DNA of 64,000 nt from Candidatus Gastranaerophilales bacterium (GTDB lineage Bacteria; Cyanobacteriota; Vampirovibrionia; Gastranaerophilales; Gastranaerophilaceae). The position numbers and the translations under genes were made by a program. Positions 42,052 through 53,175 of the stretch are shown piece by piece. Location: positions 1 through 64,000 of the forward strand of contig CALUTJ010000006.1 in NCBI GenBank assembly GCA_944323685.1, in the 5' to 3' direction. How positions within the stretch are numbered: position 1 is the first letter of the stretch; every line of letters starts with the position of its first letter. The notes under the pieces were generated by a model. The model saw nothing but the letters and a program-made list of their open reading frames with translations, searched no databases and was not told where the DNA came from.

Positions 42052-45000
42052 ATGGAACACAAAAATAAATTCATAAAATCTTTATGTATCGCAGCTTTTT
42101 TAAGTATCTTATGCTTACCGCAAATAAATTCAAAAGCAATGGCACAAGCACCTGTACCTACTTTAGATAGACTTAATCAGGAAGGTGCAACTATGCCTGA
42201 CTCTAGTGAAGTCTACCCCGAGTCTGCATATACCTTAACTGAAATCGAAAACGCAGACCCTGAAAACCTGCCTCAAAACGCAATAACCATTTATGACAAA
42301 ACAGAGGTGATAAAATACTATGACCCTCAAACAGGTCAGGAAGTCGCAGTGGATGACAGACTTCCCGATGTTCAGTATAAAGAAGTCACAACAATACAAA
42401 CAACACCAAAGTACTATACGGTAAACCTCAAAGACTCTATAACAAACATAGGTGAAGGTGACTCAACAAAATACTTTGAATGGTCACAAAACGCAGACGG
42501 CAGACTTGAATTAAAAGAAGTATCAGCACCCACAGAAGGTAAAAATACTATTACCGTAAAATACGACACATCTAGTCTGCTACAAAGAATCCCAAACGAC
42601 GCTGACAAATCATCAACAAATATTTCAGGCACATTTGTAAACCAGACCACAGGCAGCACATCTGGTAATCAATACGGCGGCGCTATATATAATAACGGAA
42701 CAAACGCAAAACTCGGTGATATCAATGCTGACTTCATCGGCAACTATGCGTCAAGTAATACTTATGTCTATGGCGGGGGGATTTATAACTATTATGGAAC
42801 AATTGGAGATGTAACAGGTGATTTTATTGGCAACTATGTATCTTCAAGTAATTCTTATGCCCAAGGCGGGGCGATTTATAACTATAGGGGATCAATCGGA
42901 GATATAACAGGTGACTTTATCGGCAACTATGCGTCTTCAACTGGTTCTAATGCCTATGGCGGGGCGATTTATAACTATTATGGAACAATTGGAGATGTAA
43001 CAGGTGATTTTATTGGCAACTATGTGTCAGGCAGTTATCGTGCCTATGGCGGGGCAGTTTATAATGAAAAAGGCTCAATCGGAAATATAACCGGTAATTT
43101 TATCGGCAACTATGTTAATTCACAAACTGAATCTGCCGGTGCTGCTATATACAATGCTCAAGGAACAATTGGTGATATAACAGGTGACTTTATAAACAAC
43201 ACTGCATTGTCTAATACAGTTGGAATAGGGGCAATAACTTCTACAGGTGATATCGGTAATATTACCGGCGATTTTATCGGCAACTCTATCATTCTTAAAA
43301 ATTCTGAGAACCCTTCTGCTCAAGGGGCTGCTATATCACAAATGGGACTTCCGGATTCTTTTATAAAAAGTGTGTCAGGCAGCTTTATAAACAACCACAT
43401 TGCAATTAGCGGCGAAAATATTGACGCTCAAATTATAGCACGCGGTGGTGCTATTGCCTCGACAGGCGGGGCGATAAATCAAATCAACGCTGATTTTATA
43501 AACAACTATATTGACGTCAATGTAGGTGACTCTTCTGAGGTAATTGCACAATGGATAGGCGGTGGTGCTATATTTAATGCCAATAGTAATATCGACTTTA
43601 TAAGCGGAGATTTTATAGGAAACCACGTATCAACAAACACTCAATTTAATATGGGAGCTTATGCAGGAGCCAGTTCTATGGTTAACGGCGGTGCTATTTT
43701 TAACGTGAGTAATATAGGCAGTTATGAAACTGAAAATACCTTCGAATTTCAGTATATTGGCGCTACAATAGTAAATTCTGAAACAAAAGAAACTCTTACC
43801 TACTTTGGTTTGCCCGTACCTATCGATGAACTTCAACAGGCAATAGATGAAGGTAAAAAGCTTTTGCCTACGGTTACATTTCTGACACAAGATGTAGATG
43901 CGTCTAACTGGGATACTTATGTCGAAACAATAAAACAAACCATAGAAAATGATACAACAGGTATGTATTCATATACATCTATATATGATCTTTTGGATGA
44001 GGATGCTTTTGCGCAGCTAAAAGGAGGCATAGTTAATTCAAGCTTTATAAACAACTATGTCTATGCTCCAAAAGAAACAGCTCACGGCGGGGCTATATAT
44101 ACAACTACAGATTTGCTGTTAACGGCAAAAGACGGCTATACTTCTGTTATCAAAGGCAATTATGTTGAAGATAAAGACGGCAAACGTCCGGAAGCTATAT
44201 ATGTAGATAGTCCGGTAGCCAAAATAACCTTACAGGCTTCAAATAAAGGCTCGTTTGTGGTTGATGATCAGATTAGCGGGTTTGCCGGCTATAAACTTAA
44301 GCTCGGTGGTGATGATACAGGGGTAATTAACATCAATAACGATGTAATTAATGCAAACATCAGCCTAGACAACACAAATCTTTACTTAGGTCGTGAAGAT
44401 GTCTTTAACCAATCACAATCTTTATCATTGAATTCAGGTTCAATTTATCTTAATAACCAATCAGTCGGCACAATGCACATCCCGACATTGAACCTCAACG
44501 GCAACACAAACATCTCTGTTGACGCTGACTTAGCCAATAAGTCCATGGACAGAATTACAGCGGATAACTACAATGTAACAGAAGGTGCAATGCTCAACGT
44601 TAACAACGTTGTACTCTTATCAGATGCAAAAGAAGATGTTACTAACATTCAATTTGCTGATGATGAGTTAGCTTCTAATGTCGCTTTCACAGGCGCTTCT
44701 CCAATCGCATATTCTCCTATCTGGAAATATGATGTTTCATATAATCCGGATGACGGCTTCTTCACATTTAGCAGAGGTGCATCAGCTTCAGGCGGCAATG
44801 CAAGCGATGCATTTAACCCCTCAGTTTTGGCTTCCCCCGTAGCTACTCAGGCAGGCGCTTATACAACCCAGCTTCAAACATTTAACTACGCATTCCAGCA
44901 CGCAGATACATTTATGAACATTCCGTATCTTGAACGTGTTGCTATCATTAATCAAGGCAAATACGCTTTATCTCCAACCGGTGATGCAACTGATGTAGGA

Positions 45001-45807
45001 ACATACTCTCCTCTCATGATAAAACAACACGACCCCGGCTTCTGGGTTAAACCTTATGCTTCATTTGAAAACGTACCTCTTAAAAACGGCCCTAAAGTTT
45101 CTAACATCAACTACGGTACTTTAGTAGGTTATGACTCACCATTGCAGTCTATATCTAACGGCTTTGAAAGAGTATTGACAGGCTATATAGGATACAACGG
45201 TGCATCTCAAAGATATTCGGGCGTTGATGCTTATCAAAACGGCGGTTTATTAGGCGGAACTGCAACCTTCTACAAAGGTAACTTCTTTAACGCAACAACT
45301 TTAAGTGTAGGAGCTTCCGCAGGCGATGCTTCAACAATGTACGGTTCTGAAAACTATACAATGCTTTTAGCAGGCTTAGGTAACAAAACAGGATATAACT
45401 TTGAGTTCTTCAACGGCGGTATGATATTGCAGCCCAGTATGCTTATATCTTATACCTTTGTTAATACATTCGACTATAACAATGCAGCAGGTGTAAGAAT
45501 AGAATCTGACCCTATGCACGCAATACAGCTTGCTCCGGGAATAAAACTCATAGGAAACACCAAAAACGGCTGGCAGCCATACATCGGTGTAAGCATGGTT
45601 TGGAATTTGCTTGATGAATCCAAGGTAACGGCCGACAGTGTAAGATTACCCGAAATGAGTATAAAGCCATACGTACAGTACGGTGTTGGTATCCAGAAGA
45701 GATTCAAAGACAAGTTCCTTGCCTTTGGACAGGCAATGATACACAACGGAGGACGAAACGGTGTGTCACTTTCCGCAGGTTTACGCTGGAAAATCGGCAG
45801 GGAATAA
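42052..45807 (+). CDS. Pmp-like autotransporter (GGAI/FxxN repeats)
   Basis: 1251-aa exported protein. It has a signal peptide (MEHKNKFIKSLCIAAFL..., cleavage near A-M-A/Q-A, residue ~31). Residues about 195-700 contain at least eight repeats combining G-G-A-I-Y-N with F-I-G-N or F-I-N-N, the two motifs that define chlamydial polymorphic membrane proteins; these fold as a beta helix. A less repetitive passenger part follows, then a C-terminal region (about 990-1251) rich in amphipathic strands (GFWVKPYASF, NYGTLVGYDSPL, LSAGLRWKIG), fitting an autotransporter barrel. Start chosen at the ATG with AGGGAG upstream. Near-identical 90-nt units in the DNA suggest repeat-number variation. Flanked by palindromic repeats. 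Confidence 0.85.
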   Translation: MEHKNKFIKSLCIAAFLSILCLPQINSKAMAQAPVPTLDRLNQEGATMPDSSEVYPESAYTLTEIENADPENLPQNAITIYDKTEVIKYYDPQTGQEVAVDDRLPDVQYKEVTTIQTTPKYYTVNLKDSITNIGEGDSTKYFEWSQNADGRLELKEVSAPTEGKNTITVKYDTSSLLQRIPNDADKSSTNISGTFVNQTTGSTSGNQYGGAIYNNGTNAKLGDINADFIGNYASSNTYVYGGGIYNYYGTIGDVTGDFIGNYVSSSNSYAQGGAIYNYRGSIGDITGDFIGNYASSTGSNAYGGAIYNYYGTIGDVTGDFIGNYVSGSYRAYGGAVYNEKGSIGNITGNFIGNYVNSQTESAGAAIYNAQGTIGDITGDFINNTALSNTVGIGAITSTGDIGNITGDFIGNSIILKNSENPSAQGAAISQMGLPDSFIKSVSGSFINNHIAISGENIDAQIIARGGAIASTGGAINQINADFINNYIDVNVGDSSEVIAQWIGGGAIFNANSNIDFISGDFIGNHVSTNTQFNMGAYAGASSMVNGGAIFNVSNIGSYETENTFEFQYIGATIVNSETKETLTYFGLPVPIDELQQAIDEGKKLLPTVTFLTQDVDASNWDTYVETIKQTIENDTTGMYSYTSIYDLLDEDAFAQLKGGIVNSSFINNYVYAPKETAHGGAIYTTTDLLLTAKDGYTSVIKGNYVEDKDGKRPEAIYVDSPVAKITLQASNKGSFVVDDQISGFAGYKLKLGGDDTGVININNDVINANISLDNTNLYLGREDVFNQSQSLSLNSGSIYLNNQSVGTMHIPTLNLNGNTNISVDADLANKSMDRITADNYNVTEGAMLNVNNVVLLSDAKEDVTNIQFADDELASNVAFTGASPIAYSPIWKYDVSYNPDDGFFTFSRGASASGGNASDAFNPSVLASPVATQAGAYTTQLQTFNYAFQHADTFMNIPYLERVAIINQGKYALSPTGDATDVGTYSPLMIKQHDPGFWVKPYASFENVPLKNGPKVSNINYGTLVGYDSPLQSISNGFERVLTGYIGYNGASQRYSGVDAYQNGGLLGGTATFYKGNFFNATTLSVGASAGDASTMYGSENYTMLLAGLGNKTGYNFEFFNGGMILQPSMLISYTFVNTFDYNNAAGVRIESDPMHAIQLAPGIKLIGNTKNGWQPYIGVSMVWNLLDESKVTADSVRLPEMSIKPYVQYGVGIQKRFKDKFLAFGQAMIHNGGRNGVSLSAGLRWKIGRE
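42660..43200 (+). repeat. tandem coding repeats of about 90 nt in the autotransporter
   Basis: Successive units encode GGAIYNYYGTIGDVTGDFIG-type blocks. The stretch reading TATGGAACAATTGGAGATGT occurs twice (around 42794 and 42972) in long near-identical surroundings, so recombination between units is plausible. Confidence 0.75.
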
Positions 45808-45814
45808 AGAATTA

Positions 45815-45856
45815 TGTAGTGTTGGGCTGAAAGCAAGCCCAACCTACATGCTACAA
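45815..45856. repeat. palindromic element after the autotransporter
   Basis: TGTAG-T-GTTGGGCT, a short GAAAGC loop, AGCCCAAC-C-TACA. Resembles in inverted form the GTAGGTCGGGCTTTCAGCC element at about 41929 left of the autotransporter gene. Confidence 0.6.
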
Positions 45857-45866
45857 AATCTGCACT

Positions 45867-45896
45867 AAAAAGCCCTTAATTTAATAAGGGCTTTTT
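45867..45896 (+). terminator. autotransporter terminator
   Basis: AAAAAGCCCTTAT / ATAAGGGCTTTTT-type stem with a T-run that directly abuts repeat copy 3. Confidence 0.8.
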
Positions 45897-46073
45897 ATCT
45901 AATCTAGTGTCGCAGTTGCCGCCTCGAGCCTTCGAGCCGTCACTACTCACCTTTGCCTTCTTTTTCGGCTGAACTGTGGTGAAGCCTGAAAAATGGCTTC
46001 ACTATGTGAACAAGGTGACACTCCAAAAATTCGTTCACGCCGCTTTGCTTCTTATCACGAATTTTTCTCGGAC
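45897..46073 (+). repeat. 177-nt interspersed repeat, copy 3
   Basis: Same ends, length and stem-loops as copy 2. Its left end follows the terminator T-run with no gap. Confidence 0.95.
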
Positions 46074-46178
46074 AAAATTTTATTGTTTACAATCAGTTCT
46101 TAACAAACTGGTTGATTCCTCTTGTTTGTTGTACAATATAGTAAAAGATAGAATTTAAGACTAATTGGGGAAAAATAA

Positions 46179-48623
<2,445 letters not shown>

Positions 48624-48652
48624 TATTTTTATTTCAATATAATTATGAAAAG

Positions 48653-48674
48653 AGGCACATAATGTGCCTTTTTT
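48653..48674 (+). terminator. gyrB terminator
   Basis: AGGCACAT / ATGTGCCT stem followed by TTTTTTG. Confidence 0.8.
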
Positions 48675-48775
48675 GTTCCTAATATTAATTTTTCTTAACA
48701 GTTGCACAATAAAAAGGCAAAAAATTTTATTTATTGACTTATACAAATGGCAACAATAAAACGAGGTTTACACTA

Positions 48776-50218
48776 ATGAGCGTTAATAAAATAACAACAT
48801 ACACACCTGTTTATACAAACAGAGATTGTCCGAGAAAAATTCGTGATAAGGAGCAAAGCGACGTGAACGAATTTTTGGAGTGTCACAATGAAAAGGTGAG
48901 CAGTGACGGCTCGAAGGCTCGAGGCGGCAACTGCGACACTAGATTAGATAAAAATGCGCTTTCTTTCAAAGGCGGCAGGGCAAATATTTTAAAATATGCA
49001 CTTAGCACGAATCCGTTATATGATTCAGCGGTTTTTACCGGGAAGATTGCACGTTTCTTAAACTTAAGAAGAGGAGAGGTTGCACAATATTCGTCTAAAC
49101 TGAAAAAACACAAGATGCCTCTTTTATACAGTCTTGCTGAAAAATTCAACACAGATTCTTTTTACAATAAATTAACAGATGCGCATCAGGATAAAAAGCT
49201 TGTTTTTGATATTTACAATAAAATAAAATATCCGCAGAAAGCACATTTAAGGCTTATCAACGATACGAATTATTCTTTTGAGCAATTAAACAATATCATA
49301 GACTTAACAAATAACGCACCTGAAAAGCTTTCTCTTGCAGATAATTTGCTTTCAACTTATCCGTCTAAAAATAAATCAACGCTCGGGTATGAAGTTCTTG
49401 AAAAGTTTTTGAAAACGGATTCGTCTAAAGAAATTGCACAACATTATAACGATTACAGGCCATATATAGAGCTTAATACAAAAAATAGCTTTGTGGTTGA
49501 AGATCTTGAACAAGAAATCAAAAAAGGCTATGACAAGGCTTTTTATGCAAAAAAACTTGATATAACAAACCTTATGAGTTATGAAGGTGTTGCTTCTGCA
49601 TTGTCACCACAGTTTTTGCAAGAAAATTATAATAAATTCGGTATTGCGCTTTTAAAAAAGGCAAATATTGCATATGCAGGTAATTATAATATGCAATCAC
49701 AAAACATATCAGACTTGCAAAAAGAGCTTGCTTTTATGTATAAAAGCACAACTGCCGGCAACATGAATATCAGAAGCCTTATTCTAAACTTTGTTGAAAC
49801 AAAATTTGGTCTGAATGACAAATTTCAAAAAGCGCCTTTAAAATCAATTAACAAGGTATTTGAGGTAATTGACAAAGATAAAGAGGCACAAAAGTTTGTA
49901 TATAACTCATTAAAAGCACAAATGCCGTTTGAATCTGTTGAACAGATTGTCCGAACTCTTGAAAGCGCTGATTTGAAAAAGCTTAACAGCAGAATGGATC
50001 TGGTTGAATATGCACTATTAAATAAAATGAATCTTGATGAACTTTCAAAATGCGAATTTTCCGAACTTGACAAACATTTAAAACGTAAAAATCGCAGAAT
50101 GAAAAGGGAACTTGAAAAATCGTATTGCCCGCCCAATCCTTTTGCAGCTGATATTCACAATCTGAAAGTAAAATTTAACGGATTTATAGACAGACTTCGT
50201 GATAAATTTAATAAATAA
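48776..50218 (+). CDS. FKG-motif protein with repeat-encoded N-terminal segment
   Basis: 480-aa hypothetical protein. The ATG chosen has CGAGG upstream; a TTG at 48734 is in frame but lacks one. Residues ~18-58 are encoded by an inverted, internally deleted copy of the 177-nt repeat. The FKG motif (A-L-S-F-K-G-G) follows directly at about residues 61-67. The remainder is Lys/Asn/Leu-rich and apparently all-helical, with no signal peptide or transmembrane helix, ending in a basic segment (KHLKRKNRRMKRELEK). The repeat-derived segment is Cys-, Arg- and Gly-rich, unlike the rest. Function unknown. Confidence 0.75.
   Translation: MSVNKITTYTPVYTNRDCPRKIRDKEQSDVNEFLECHNEKVSSDGSKARGGNCDTRLDKNALSFKGGRANILKYALSTNPLYDSAVFTGKIARFLNLRRGEVAQYSSKLKKHKMPLLYSLAEKFNTDSFYNKLTDAHQDKKLVFDIYNKIKYPQKAHLRLINDTNYSFEQLNNIIDLTNNAPEKLSLADNLLSTYPSKNKSTLGYEVLEKFLKTDSSKEIAQHYNDYRPYIELNTKNSFVVEDLEQEIKKGYDKAFYAKKLDITNLMSYEGVASALSPQFLQENYNKFGIALLKKANIAYAGNYNMQSQNISDLQKELAFMYKSTTAGNMNIRSLILNFVETKFGLNDKFQKAPLKSINKVFEVIDKDKEAQKFVYNSLKAQMPFESVEQIVRTLESADLKKLNSRMDLVEYALLNKMNLDELSKCEFSELDKHLKRKNRRMKRELEKSYCPPNPFAADIHNLKVKFNGFIDRLRDKFNK
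48828..48949 (-). repeat. interspersed repeat, copy 4: 122 nt, inside a coding sequence
   Basis: Inverted relative to copies 1-3. Both ends are intact (GTCCGAG... to ...AGATTAGAT), but 55 nt are missing in the middle, including the GTGAAGCC/GGCTTCAC hairpin. The surrounding reading frame passes through it without a stop. Confidence 0.93.
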
Positions 50219-50237
50219 AAAATATAGTCAAACAAAT

Positions 50238-51491
50238 CTAAACCGCAAAATATGCGTAATTGTCTATTTCCTCGTCTGTGTTCATCTCAGTAACACAGAC
50301 AAGAACACGATTGTCGTCCAGTTTAATTCCGCCAAGAATTTTATTTTCTTTTAAATTTTCGAGAAATTCTTCAGCGTTGTTGACTTTTAGTACAAATTCG
50401 TTAAAAAAGTTTTTTGATTGAAGTTCAAACCCCTTATCCAAAAGCTTTTCTGCGAGTTTGTGCGCTTTTTGAGAGCTTATAAGCGCTACATCCCTCAAAC
50501 CTTTTAAACCCAAAACCGTCAAATACACAGTTGTTTGCAAAGCGACCAGTGCTTGATTTGAGCAGATGTTACTTGTTGCTTTTTCCCTTCTGATGTGCTG
50601 TTCTCTTGTTTGAAGAGTCAGACAAAAGGCTTGATTTCCGTCAGCATCAACCGTTCTGCCGACAACACGACCCGGCATCTGCCTTTTGTATTTATCAAGA
50701 CATGCAAAATAAGCCCCGTAAGGCCCGCCAAAAGAAAGAGAATTTCCAACCGGCTGCAAATTCCCGACAATGACATCACACTTAGGCGGCTCTAATACGG
50801 CAAGAGAAATTAAATCGCAGCAGCAAACAAGCAGTGTCTTTGCGTCTGTAATCTTTTCTTTCAGCTGTGCAACATCATGAATTGCACCGTAATAATCAGG
50901 AGTTTGAAGCAGCACGCAGGCTATATCATTGCCAATAACAGTTAAATCATCAGAAACCTCAATATCTGCGGCCTGAGCGTAAGTATCAATGACCTGTCTG
51001 TACTGAGGGTTAACACGTTTGCAAACTAAAACTTTGCGTCTGCCTGTTACTCTTGCAGCCATGAGCATTGCCTCTGCACAGGCTGTAGCGGTATCATACA
51101 TTGACGCATTCGAAACATCCATTTTTGTTAAATTACAAATCATAGATTGGTATTCGTAAATAGATTGCAAAGTCCCCTGTGAAATTTCAGCCTGATAAGG
51201 TGTGTAAGCGGTGTTAAACTCAAATCTCGAAGATATTTGCGATACACATGCCGGAATAAATCTTCTGGAAGCGCCGCCGCCCAAAAAACATGCGTAGTCG
51301 GTTTTATTCAGAGATGCAAGCTTTTTAATCTCCCTTGTAACATCAAGCTCGCTCAACCCTTTGCCAAGGTTTAACCCTTTAATTTTGATTTCTTCAGGCA
51401 AATCATTGTATAACTCATCGCAGGATTTTAACCCGATTGATTCCAGCATTGCCAATCGTTCGTCATCTGTGTGCGCTTCAAAATTAATCAT
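50238..51491 (-). CDS. gcvPA: glycine decarboxylase (P protein), subunit 1
   Basis: 417-aa N-terminal half of the two-subunit P protein of the glycine cleavage system. Family landmarks: CFLGGGASRRFIPACVSQI, FNTAYTPYQAEISQGTLQSIYEYQSMICNLTKMDVSNASMYD, and GPYGAYFACLDKYKRQMPGRVVG. The PLP lysine lies in subunit 2 (gcvPB), which is not encoded in this window. A little shorter than usual (~445 aa), chiefly near the C-terminus. Starts 8 nt after gcvH ends. Convergent with the repeat-containing gene. Confidence 0.93.
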   Translation of the reverse strand: MINFEAHTDDERLAMLESIGLKSCDELYNDLPEEIKIKGLNLGKGLSELDVTREIKKLASLNKTDYACFLGGGASRRFIPACVSQISSRFEFNTAYTPYQAEISQGTLQSIYEYQSMICNLTKMDVSNASMYDTATACAEAMLMAARVTGRRKVLVCKRVNPQYRQVIDTYAQAADIEVSDDLTVIGNDIACVLLQTPDYYGAIHDVAQLKEKITDAKTLLVCCCDLISLAVLEPPKCDVIVGNLQPVGNSLSFGGPYGAYFACLDKYKRQMPGRVVGRTVDADGNQAFCLTLQTREQHIRREKATSNICSNQALVALQTTVYLTVLGLKGLRDVALISSQKAHKLAEKLLDKGFELQSKNFFNEFVLKVNNAEEFLENLKENKILGGIKLDDNRVLVCVTEMNTDEEIDNYAYFAV

Positions 51492-51499
51492 TTTTATCC

Positions 51500-51883
51500 T
51501 TATTCAAGTTCTTCTTTATAATCGGAATATTCAAGCAAATCTCCCGACTCAGCGTGAGCATCGGGATTTTCAATCTTAACAAGCCAGCCTTCTTCATAGG
51601 GGCTTTCGTTCAATATTTCGGGTGATTCTACAATTTTTTCGTTAACTTCAACGATTTTTCCGCCCGCAGGCATATAAATTTCAGAAGCAGCTTTAACAGA
51701 TTCTACAGTAGCAAAGACTTCACCTTTTTCGAATACAGAACCAACTTCGGGTAATTCTACAAAAACAATATCACCCAGCTGCTCAACTGCATAATCTGTC
51801 AACCCCACAGTATAAACAGATTCACTGTCTTCCAGCAAATATTCATGACTTTTGGAACATAAAATACCTTCCGGCACAATCAT
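51500..51883 (-). CDS. gcvH: glycine cleavage system H protein
   Basis: 127-aa lipoyl carrier that shuttles the aminomethyl group between P, T and L proteins. Lipoylation Lys64 lies in TVESVKAASEIYMP. The N-terminal HEYLLEDSESVYTVGLTDYAVEQLGDIVFVELP and the C-terminal NESPYEEGWLVKIE are typical. GAGAAA precedes the ATG. Middle gene of gcvT-gcvH-gcvPA. Confidence 0.97.
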   Translation of the reverse strand: MIVPEGILCSKSHEYLLEDSESVYTVGLTDYAVEQLGDIVFVELPEVGSVFEKGEVFATVESVKAASEIYMPAGGKIVEVNEKIVESPEILNESPYEEGWLVKIENPDAHAESGDLLEYSDYKEELE

Positions 51884-51904
51884 AGTTTTTCTCCTATATA
51901 TGTC

Positions 51905-53011
51905 TTAACTTATTTTATATTTCTTAGTTACAAAGGGTCTTTTGACAACTTTTGCTTTGTATAATTTATTTCTTACCATAATTTCTATGGTTGCGTCCAG
52001 TGTTATATTATCCTTTGTATCAACATACCCCATCCCGATATTTTTATCAAGAGTCGGAGAGTAACCGCCGCTTGAAACAAAACCTGTTTTGTGACCGTCA
52101 AAATAAATTTCGTATTCATGACGGGGGATAGCCCTTTCTGTCATGACAAAACCGATAAGTTTTTTATCAGCCCCGTTTTTTATCTGATTAACTATGACCT
52201 CTTTACCGTGATAATTTTGTGTTTTGTCAACAGAAAGCGACCATTTTAAACCCGCTTCAACGGGTGTTGTTTTGTCTGTTAAATCGTTGCCGTAAAGCAT
52301 AAGAGCCGCTTCAAGACGTAAAGTGTCGCGTGCACCAAGCCCGATAGGTTTCAGCCCGTACTCTTTTCCTGCTTCAATAAGCTTTTCCCACAACATTAGA
52401 GCATATTCGTTTTTTATAATAAATTCAAATCCGTCTTCACCGGTATAGCCAGTTCTTGCAATATAACCGTTTATAGAATCCATACCGAATTTTTTAATTG
52501 TAAAGAAATGCGGCTGCAATGCTTCCGCAATTCCGATTTTACGAACAATGGCGGAAGAACACGGGCCTTGCAACGCAAGCATTGAATATTCTTCCGATTT
52601 GTTGTCTAAAGTGACATCAAATCCGTCTGTGTTTGATTTTAACCAGTCAAAATCTTTATCTATGTTTGCAGCATTTGCTATTACAAGATATAGATTCTCT
52701 TCAAGACAATAAATGATTAAATCATCAATAAGCCCGCCGTTATCATTAGGAAGCTGGCAATACTCTGCTTTTGAAATCTTTAATTTAGAAATGTCTTGAG
52801 GAACAAGGCTCTGTAAAAAGTCTAAGGACTGTTTACCCCCGATAAAAAACTGCCCCATATGAGAAACATCAAACAAACCGGCAGAATTTCTAACTGTTTT
52901 ATGCTCTTCTATTATGCTGGTGTACTGTACCGGCATATCCCAGCCGCCAAACTCTACCATTTTTGCACCAAGCTCAATATGTTTGTTATAAAAAACGGTT
53001 CTTTTCCCCAT
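51905..53011 (-). CDS. gcvT: aminomethyltransferase (glycine cleavage T protein)
   Basis: 368-aa folate-dependent enzyme releasing ammonia and forming methylene-tetrahydrofolate. Motifs: FGGWDMPVQYTSIIEEHKTVRNSAGLFDVSHMGQ, NDNGGLIDDLIIYCLEEN (folate site), ARTGYTGEDGFE, GLGARDTLRLEA, and the C-terminal FVSSGGYSPTLDKNIGMGYV. Full length. The first gene of the gcv unit. No glycine riboswitch is visible in the 140-nt gap upstream. Confidence 0.97.
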   Translation of the reverse strand: MGKRTVFYNKHIELGAKMVEFGGWDMPVQYTSIIEEHKTVRNSAGLFDVSHMGQFFIGGKQSLDFLQSLVPQDISKLKISKAEYCQLPNDNGGLIDDLIIYCLEENLYLVIANAANIDKDFDWLKSNTDGFDVTLDNKSEEYSMLALQGPCSSAIVRKIGIAEALQPHFFTIKKFGMDSINGYIARTGYTGEDGFEFIIKNEYALMLWEKLIEAGKEYGLKPIGLGARDTLRLEAALMLYGNDLTDKTTPVEAGLKWSLSVDKTQNYHGKEVIVNQIKNGADKKLIGFVMTERAIPRHEYEIYFDGHKTGFVSSGGYSPTLDKNIGMGYVDTKDNITLDATIEIMVRNKLYKAKVVKRPFVTKKYKIS

Positions 53012-53175
53012 AAAACTGCCTCAAAATATTTCTCGTTATTATTATGTTTTAGGCTATTTTTTATACATTGTCAACAAATTTATAATTTTAAGATTTCATA
53101 AAATATTTTCTATATTGATTGATTTTATATTATAATCTTAAACAGTAAGGGAGAATGAAACGGAGAATTTTTAAT

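Noticed and set aside
42660-43200. CRISPR-like array
   Set aside because: The repeats are in-frame coding repeats of the autotransporter passenger, without direct-repeat/spacer structure; no cas genes occur in the window.
53012-53175. Glycine riboswitch before gcvT
   Set aside because: The gap is short and AT-rich, with no conserved glycine aptamer elements visible.
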